NCBI GenBank assembly: GCA_900772695.1
Contig: CAAGRO010000239.1
Location: forward strand, 1-16,538
DNA length: 16,538 nucleotides
Reading direction: 5' to 3'
Source: an uncultured Oribacterium sp.
GTDB taxonomy: Bacteria; Bacillota; Clostridia; Lachnospirales; Lachnospiraceae
Shown here: piece after piece, positions 12,539 to 16,538 of the stretch
Position numbering within the stretch: position 1 is the stretch's first letter
How the letters are laid out: each line of letters opens with the position of its first letter
The notes under the pieces: generated by a model
Seen by the model: only the letters and a program-made list of their open reading frames with translations
Databases searched by the model: none
What the model was told of the DNA's origin: nothing
Translations under genes and position numbers: made by a program

Positions 12539-14137
12539 ATGGCAAAATTTATTACACCGAAACAGGCAGCGGAGCTGATTCCGGATGGCGCAGTCATCGG
12601 TTCGGCAGTGCAGGGGATGACCGGATGGCCGGAGGAAATCGGGCTCGCAATCCAGGATCGTTTTAAGGAGTGCGGACACCCGGCGGGAATCACACATATT
12701 CACGGCGCAGGACAGGGTGATTTCGGACGTATGGATCCTGAAAAAAAGAAGACACGTGGTGAGGATGCCCTGGCAGAGGATGGACTTCTGACCTGCTCGA
12801 TCCACGGGCATGTTGGCTGTTCGTTTAAAATGATCAAGAACATCACGGATAATAAGATCCTTGCGTACAATATCCCACTCGGCATCGTCGGACAGATTTG
12901 GCGAGAGATCGGTCGTGGTTTCCCGGGACTGATGACGAAGGTCGGCCTCGGAACCTATATCGATCCGCGTTTTGACGGTGCGATGATCAACGAAAAAACG
13001 AAGAAGGAAGGCAAACAGCTCGTTTATCATATTCCGGATTTTATGGGAGAGGAGTATCTCTTCTATACCCTTCCGAAGCTGAACGTCGCCCTTCTTCGTG
13101 GCACAACTGCAGATGAAGACGGCAACCTGAGCTATGAAAAGGAGTGTATGCCATGTGAACCGCTGGATCTCGCGATGGCAGCCAAGGCCTCCGGTGCGAT
13201 CGTCATCGCCCAGGTCGAGCGCGTTGCGAAGACAGGCTCTCTGGATCCGAGGACCGTCAAGATCCCAGGCATCCTCGTCGATTATGTCGTCGTCGAAGAG
13301 CATCCGGAGCGTTCGATGCAGACGCATATCACTCACTTCAATCCGGCGTTCACCGGAGAGATCCGCGTACCACTCGGAGATGCGAAGCAGGAGGTTCCGT
13401 TTGATCATCGGAAGGTGATCGCGCGTCGAACCGCAGCGGAATTCCATCATGGCATGAAGTGCAATTTCGGCATCGGCATGCCGGGTCTCGTCCCGAGTAT
13501 TCTGATGGAGGAGGGCGTCGATGATCAGATTATGATGCTTTCCGAGTCTGGACTCATCGGCGGTGTGCCGGCGCAGGGTGGCGATTTCGGTGCACACTTC
13601 AATCCGATTGCGATGGTGAATCAGACCGATTTCTTCAGTTTCTTCGACCATGGTGGACTCGACGCCGGTGTCTTCGGACTTCCGGAGGTGGATAAGGATG
13701 GTAATGTCAATACCACCTACCTGAATGGCAAGATCGCCGGCTGTGGTGGCTTCCCGAATATTTCGGCCAACGCGAAGCACTCGATCTTCATGGGCACCTT
13801 TACCGCCGGTGGACTCGAGTGCCATGTGGAGGATGGAAAGCTACACATCGATCAGGAAGGTCGCTTTAACAAGTTCGTAGATCACTGCGTACAGGTTTCC
13901 TTCAATGCAGCGCAGTGCCTGAAGAAGGGCAATAAGATCAGCTATATCACAGAACGCTGTGTATTCGAGCGGACGGAAGAGGGACTCGTGCTGACTGAAA
14001 TCGCACCGGGCATCGATCTTCAGACCCAGGTGCTCGATCATATGGGCTTCCGCCCGATCGTGCCGGAGGGTGGCCCGAAGCTGATGGATGCAGCACTGTT
14101 CCAGGAGAACTGGGGCAGACTGAAGGATACATTCTGA
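12539..14137 (+). CDS. Family I CoA-transferase (propionate CoA-transferase / YdiF type)
   Basis: A 532-residue protein in which the alpha and beta halves of a family I CoA-transferase are joined. Such enzymes move CoA between carboxylic acids through a glutamyl-CoA thioester. The N-terminal half has DGAVIGSAVQGMTGWPEEI (16-34) and RGFPGLMTKVGLGTYIDPR (126-144), typical of the propionate CoA-transferase branch. The C-terminal half has NFGIGMPGLVP (309-319) and SESGLIGGVPAQGGDFGA (335-352), in which E336 is the expected catalytic glutamate. It would let the cell recycle CoA from product to fresh substrate without ATP, complementing the ligase just upstream. AAAGGA precedes the ATG. It ends the transporter-ligase-transferase operon, though read-through to the thioesterase is possible. 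Donor and acceptor acids are unknown. Confidence 0.92.
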   Translation: MAKFITPKQAAELIPDGAVIGSAVQGMTGWPEEIGLAIQDRFKECGHPAGITHIHGAGQGDFGRMDPEKKKTRGEDALAEDGLLTCSIHGHVGCSFKMIKNITDNKILAYNIPLGIVGQIWREIGRGFPGLMTKVGLGTYIDPRFDGAMINEKTKKEGKQLVYHIPDFMGEEYLFYTLPKLNVALLRGTTADEDGNLSYEKECMPCEPLDLAMAAKASGAIVIAQVERVAKTGSLDPRTVKIPGILVDYVVVEEHPERSMQTHITHFNPAFTGEIRVPLGDAKQEVPFDHRKVIARRTAAEFHHGMKCNFGIGMPGLVPSILMEEGVDDQIMMLSESGLIGGVPAQGGDFGAHFNPIAMVNQTDFFSFFDHGGLDAGVFGLPEVDKDGNVNTTYLNGKIAGCGGFPNISANAKHSIFMGTFTAGGLECHVEDGKLHIDQEGRFNKFVDHCVQVSFNAAQCLKKGNKISYITERCVFERTEEGLVLTEIAPGIDLQTQVLDHMGFRPIVPEGGPKLMDAALFQENWGRLKDTF

Positions 14138-14186
14138 TGATGCTTGTGCTGGTATCTGTTTGACCGTATGTCAGTTTCATAGTTGT

Positions 14187-14218
14187 GAATCAGCCAGGTG
14201 ACAGCACCTGGCTGATTC
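14187..14218. terminator. Perfect 14-bp hairpin, possible terminator or mRNA boundary element
   Basis: GAATCAGCCAGGTG (14187-14200), a 4-base ACAG loop, then CACCTGGCTGATTC (14205-14218). The stem has no mismatch, but neither strand has a T tract after it, so intrinsic termination is uncertain. It could instead protect or separate transcript ends between the CoA-transferase and thioesterase genes. Confidence 0.45.
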
Positions 14219-14271
14219 CATATCCCGGAAAATATCTGAGACTGCAATATCCGTGATGGAAAGGAGAAAAT

Positions 14272-14706
14272 ATGCCGATCTTGAAATATGAATATGATTT
14301 TATCACCGGAAAGAAGAATCCCATCGGAACCCATATCGAGATTGAGACGGATGCAGAGAAAGGAAGCGCGGCCTGCGCATGGACCGTGCAGGAGAACTAC
14401 ATCGGCTATGATCATATCCTGCATGGCGGCATCGCCGCATCCATCCTCGATAATCTGATGATTTATGCGGGCCGCGCCTGGTCCGGGCAGGACGTCGTGA
14501 CGGCAAATATCAACGTGAACTATCGCACGATCGCCTACGTGGGCGATCATCTCGAGGGACGTGCATGGGTGAGTGCGCACAGACCGGGCAGTCGTGCGAT
14601 CCAACTTCAGGCAGAATTACGAAGAGGAGAGACGATCGTGGCGGAAGCAGAAGGCGTGGTCGTCATCGTCTATCCGGCAGTGGATGGTCGGATTGAAGCC
14701 GGATGA
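14272..14706 (+). CDS. PaaI-like hotdog-fold thioesterase
   Basis: A 144-residue hotdog protein. The signature HGGIAASILDNLM (51-63) is the long-helix motif of PaaI/4HBT-type acyl-CoA thioesterases, with catalytic-type residues in the helix; the usual acidic pair DE is DN here (D60, N61), so the acid residue is kept at only one position. Later strands (VVTANINVNYRTIAYVGDHL) fit the fold. These proteins act as dimers or tetramers and hydrolyse CoA thioesters, in several cases aromatic ones such as hydroxyphenylacetyl-CoA. The gene has AAGGAG upstream and follows the CoA-transferase by 134 bases. I infer that it releases the final acid from CoA or clears dead-end thioesters of the pathway. Confidence 0.85.
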   Translation: MPILKYEYDFITGKKNPIGTHIEIETDAEKGSAACAWTVQENYIGYDHILHGGIAASILDNLMIYAGRAWSGQDVVTANINVNYRTIAYVGDHLEGRAWVSAHRPGSRAIQLQAELRRGETIVAEAEGVVVIVYPAVDGRIEAG

Positions 14707-14791
14707 GACATGGAATTCATCTTTGCTATGTGAGATGTGCTATCGAATGTTAAAAAAATACGAATCGTTTACTGAAATATGACGATAAAAG

Positions 14792-14800
14792 TGGTATACT
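14792..14800 (+). promoter_or_regulatory. Extended -10 promoter of the MocA-ModE fusion gene
   Basis: TGGTATACT: a TGn extension directly before TATACT (14795-14800). There is no good -35 box (CTGAAA at 14772, spacing 17), which fits an extended -10 promoter. A GGTC-AAAC-GACC inverted repeat (14802-14813) starts two bases downstream and would cover the start site, suggesting repression or autoregulation. Confidence 0.55.
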
Positions 14801-14839
14801 AGGTCAAACGACCGACATAGTGCATAGACAGGAGTTTAT

Positions 14840-15823
14840 ATGAGATTCGGAGCAGTGATCGTGGCGGCGGGGATGTCGAAACGAATGAATGATTTTAAAC
14901 AGCTGATGAAGATCGGGGATATGACCTTCGCGGATCGAGTCATCACGAACTTTCAGCGTGCAGGCATACAGGATATCGCGATCGTGACGGGCTATCGTGG
15001 CGAGGAGCTGGAGAAGTCCCTGAAGGGATCCGGTGTGGTCTTTCTGCGAAATGATCACTACGAGACGACCAGGATGTTTGACTCTGCCTGTATCGGCTTT
15101 TCGTATCTGAAGGATCGCTGCGATGCGGTGTTTTTCTGTCCGGTCGATGTGCCGTTTTTTACGGATGCAACCGTAAAGGCTGAGATGAATCGTGTGGAGA
15201 GTGCGGATATCATCGTGCCGTACTGTCATGCGCGACCGGGGCATCCGATCCTGCTCAGTCACCGGGCGGTGGAGTATGTGCTTCAGTATACCGGTGAACG
15301 CGGGATGCGGGGCGCCTACGAGTCCTTCGGACAGACCGGCGCGGGCACAGTGCTGCAGATCAGCGTCGACGACGACGGCGCGGTGATGGACGCCGATACG
15401 AAGGAGGATTATCAGAATCTGCTGGATCTTCATAATGCACGTCTGATGCGACCGGATATCCGGGTACGGCTGTGTAATTCGAAGCCGTTTTTCGGCCCGG
15501 GCACCGTGAATCTGTTCCGACAGATCGCCTCGACCGGCAGTGTCCGGGAGGCCTGCGAGAAGTGCGGCATCTCCTACAGTAAGGGCTGGACCATCATCCA
15601 TGACTGCGAAAATGAACTGGGCTATCGCATCGTCGAGCGACAGCCGGGCGGAAAGTATGGTGGCAAGTCCGTGATTTCGAAGCATGGAGAGAAGCTGATC
15701 CTGCTGTATGAGCAGCTCGAGCGGGAGATGAATGAGATCGTGCAGCAGAAGTTTGATGAGATCTTCCTCCATGGGGACTGGTTGAAAAAGTCGAATCTGC
15801 ATGGCGATATGGGGGATACCTAA
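14840..15823 (+). CDS. mocA: MocA-like molybdopterin cytidylyltransferase fused to a ModE-like DNA-binding domain
   Basis: A 327-residue fusion. Residues 1-195 are a MobA/MocA-type nucleotidyltransferase: VIVAAGMSKRMNDFKQL (6-22), CPVDVPFF (100-107), RPGHPILLS (132-140) and MDADTKEDY (183-191). The AAG rather than AGG in the first loop and the GHPxL motif match CTP-using MocA, which makes the molybdopterin cytosine dinucleotide used by many xanthine oxidase family enzymes. Residues about 205-300 are a ModE-type winged helix (FGPGTVNLFRQIASTGSVRE, GISYSKGWTIIHDCENELGY, GGKYGGKSVIS). ModE's molybdate-binding C-terminal domains are absent. It is expected to complete the cofactor of the neighbouring enzyme and perhaps to regulate the cluster. 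AGGAG lies 7 bases before the ATG, and it has its own promoter. Confidence 0.88.
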   Translation: MRFGAVIVAAGMSKRMNDFKQLMKIGDMTFADRVITNFQRAGIQDIAIVTGYRGEELEKSLKGSGVVFLRNDHYETTRMFDSACIGFSYLKDRCDAVFFCPVDVPFFTDATVKAEMNRVESADIIVPYCHARPGHPILLSHRAVEYVLQYTGERGMRGAYESFGQTGAGTVLQISVDDDGAVMDADTKEDYQNLLDLHNARLMRPDIRVRLCNSKPFFGPGTVNLFRQIASTGSVREACEKCGISYSKGWTIIHDCENELGYRIVERQPGGKYGGKSVISKHGEKLILLYEQLEREMNEIVQQKFDEIFLHGDWLKKSNLHGDMGDT

Positions 15824-15928
15824 GCTGCGATGTGCGTTTTTTTCGAGCCCGTGACTGCACACGTCAGACGAGAGCGAAGCGGTCCGACGCAGTGTCGGGA
15901 AAGAAAAATCGCAGGAAGGGGATGCAAA

Positions 15929-16538
15929 ATGAATATAGATGCGAAGCGGATTGCCATCTTCGGTGCCGGACAGGCGGGGATGATGGTGCGGACCTGGCTG
16001 CCGGCCACGCAGGAGCTGCTGTGCTTTATCGATAATAATAAAGAAAAGCAGGGTAAGATGCTGGATGGCCTGCCTGTGCTGAGCCTGGAAGAAGCACTGC
16101 AGCTTCATCCGGAGGAGATCATCCTCGCGATTCTGAACGCGGAGGCAGAGCAGCTGATCCGAAAGCAGATCGAGGCGGCTGGTTTTTCTGGAGACTGCAT
16201 CCGTCTGGGAAGCCTACGGGCGATACAGGATGTCCGGCTGTCGGCCCTGCGCCTCCATGCGCGAGAGATCGAAGCACGGAAAATCCCGGGCGATGTCGCG
16301 GAGCTCGGCGTGTACCAGGGGGCGTTTGCCGCGGAGATCAATCGACTGTTTCCGAAACGAAGGCTCTGGCTCTTCGATACCTTCGAGGGCTTTCATGCGC
16401 GCGATCTCGCCATTGAGGAAACGCGAACCGGGGTGAAGACACAGCGTCGGAGCTTCGCGGATACCACGATGGAGCTCGTACGCAGCCGCCTGCCATATCC
16501 CGAGATGGCGCGATTCGTAAAGGGCTATTTTCCAGAGA
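15929..16538 (+). CDS. TylF/MycF-type methyltransferase with N-terminal Rossmann-like region (3' end outside window)
   Basis: The frame starts at ATG 15929 and is open to the window edge (203 residues visible). The ATG at 15929 is preceded by AGGAAGGGG. Residues 1-110 begin RIAIFGAGQAG, a dinucleotide-type glycine loop, with FIDNN and ILAILN segments resembling the N-terminal domains of sugar acyltransferase or capsule proteins. From about residue 120 the sequence matches TylF/MycF macrocin O-methyltransferase-like proteins: GDVAELGVYQGAFAAEIN (121-138), LWLFDTFEGF (146-155), SFADTTMELVRSRLP (175-189) and FVKGYFPE at the visible end. SAM-dependent methylation of a sugar or glycan is likely. 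Such two-part proteins are common in polysaccharide or glycan loci. There is no evident link with the molybdenum cluster. Confidence 0.82.
   Translation, partial: MNIDAKRIAIFGAGQAGMMVRTWLPATQELLCFIDNNKEKQGKMLDGLPVLSLEEALQLHPEEIILAILNAEAEQLIRKQIEAAGFSGDCIRLGSLRAIQDVRLSALRLHAREIEARKIPGDVAELGVYQGAFAAEINRLFPKRRLWLFDTFEGFHARDLAIEETRTGVKTQRRSFADTTMELVRSRLPYPEMARFVKGYFPE

Noticed and set aside
12329..13825. 498-codon minus-strand open frame
   Set aside because: It lies antisense to the ligase and CoA-transferase genes, whose motifs are unmistakable. The translation has no recognisable domain and is rich in Arg, His and Ile, as expected from reverse reading of GAT/ATC-rich codons.
15837..15843. T-run after the MocA-ModE gene as an intrinsic terminator
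   Set aside because: Seven T residues occur, but I could not find a convincing stem directly upstream of them.
14804..16108. 434-codon minus-strand open frame
   Set aside because: It covers the MocA-ModE gene, its promoter and the start of the TylF gene in antisense; no domain visible.

Overview
The window looks like a chromosomal segment of an anaerobic Bacillota, probably a gut-type Clostridia. The reasons are strong AAGGAGG ribosome binding sites, tightly packed operons, an OFA-type transporter, a propionate-CoA-transferase-like enzyme, and an oxygen-sensitive style of Fe-S flavoenzyme. The organism is inferred from style only. No rRNA, tRNA, insertion sequence, CRISPR array or attachment site was seen.

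Layout. At 1-533 is the C-terminal part of a PHP-family histidinol phosphatase, followed by a GNAT acetyltransferase (663-1166). Both are GC-rich. A long hairpin (1157-1192) separates them from a convergent minus-strand pair: a MoaD/ThiS-like sulfur carrier ending in GGG (1682-1437) and a 63-residue four-cysteine protein (1433-1242). Across a divergent promoter region lie a MoeB/ThiF/HesA-type E1-like enzyme (1946-2965) and a TetR/CecR-type regulator (2979-3668), closed by a strong terminator. A 412-bp AT-rich intergenic region then carries a near-consensus promoter and a tandem repeat.

The core of the window (4081-9455) encodes a three-subunit molybdenum hydroxylase of the xanthine oxidase family: a 2Fe-2S subunit, a Moco subunit and an FAD subunit. 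The FAD subunit is unusual. A complete GltD-like NAD(P)H:Fe-S/flavin oxidoreductase of about 465 residues sits inside the FAD domain, immediately before its CYxVNxSDL motif. A terminator follows at 9470-9503. Next come an OFA-family MFS carrier (9572-10813), an acyl-CoA synthetase (10830-12524) and a family I CoA-transferase (12539-14137) in one tight operon. After a perfect hairpin comes a PaaI-like hotdog thioesterase (14272-14706).

A separately promoted gene (14840-15823) fuses a MocA-like molybdopterin cytidylyltransferase to a ModE-like winged helix. The window ends inside a TylF-type methyltransferase with an N-terminal Rossmann-like region (15929 onward), which looks unrelated to the molybdenum cluster.

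Working model (inference): a small organic acid enters through the OFA carrier and is activated to a CoA thioester by the ligase or by CoA transfer. The molybdenum enzyme then oxidises or, as in 4-hydroxybenzoyl-CoA reductase, reduces it, exchanging electrons with NAD(P)H through the inserted GltD-like module, and the thioesterase releases product. The MoaD/MoeB pair and the MocA-ModE fusion would provide dedicated cofactor assembly and control. The substrate cannot be read from the sequence.
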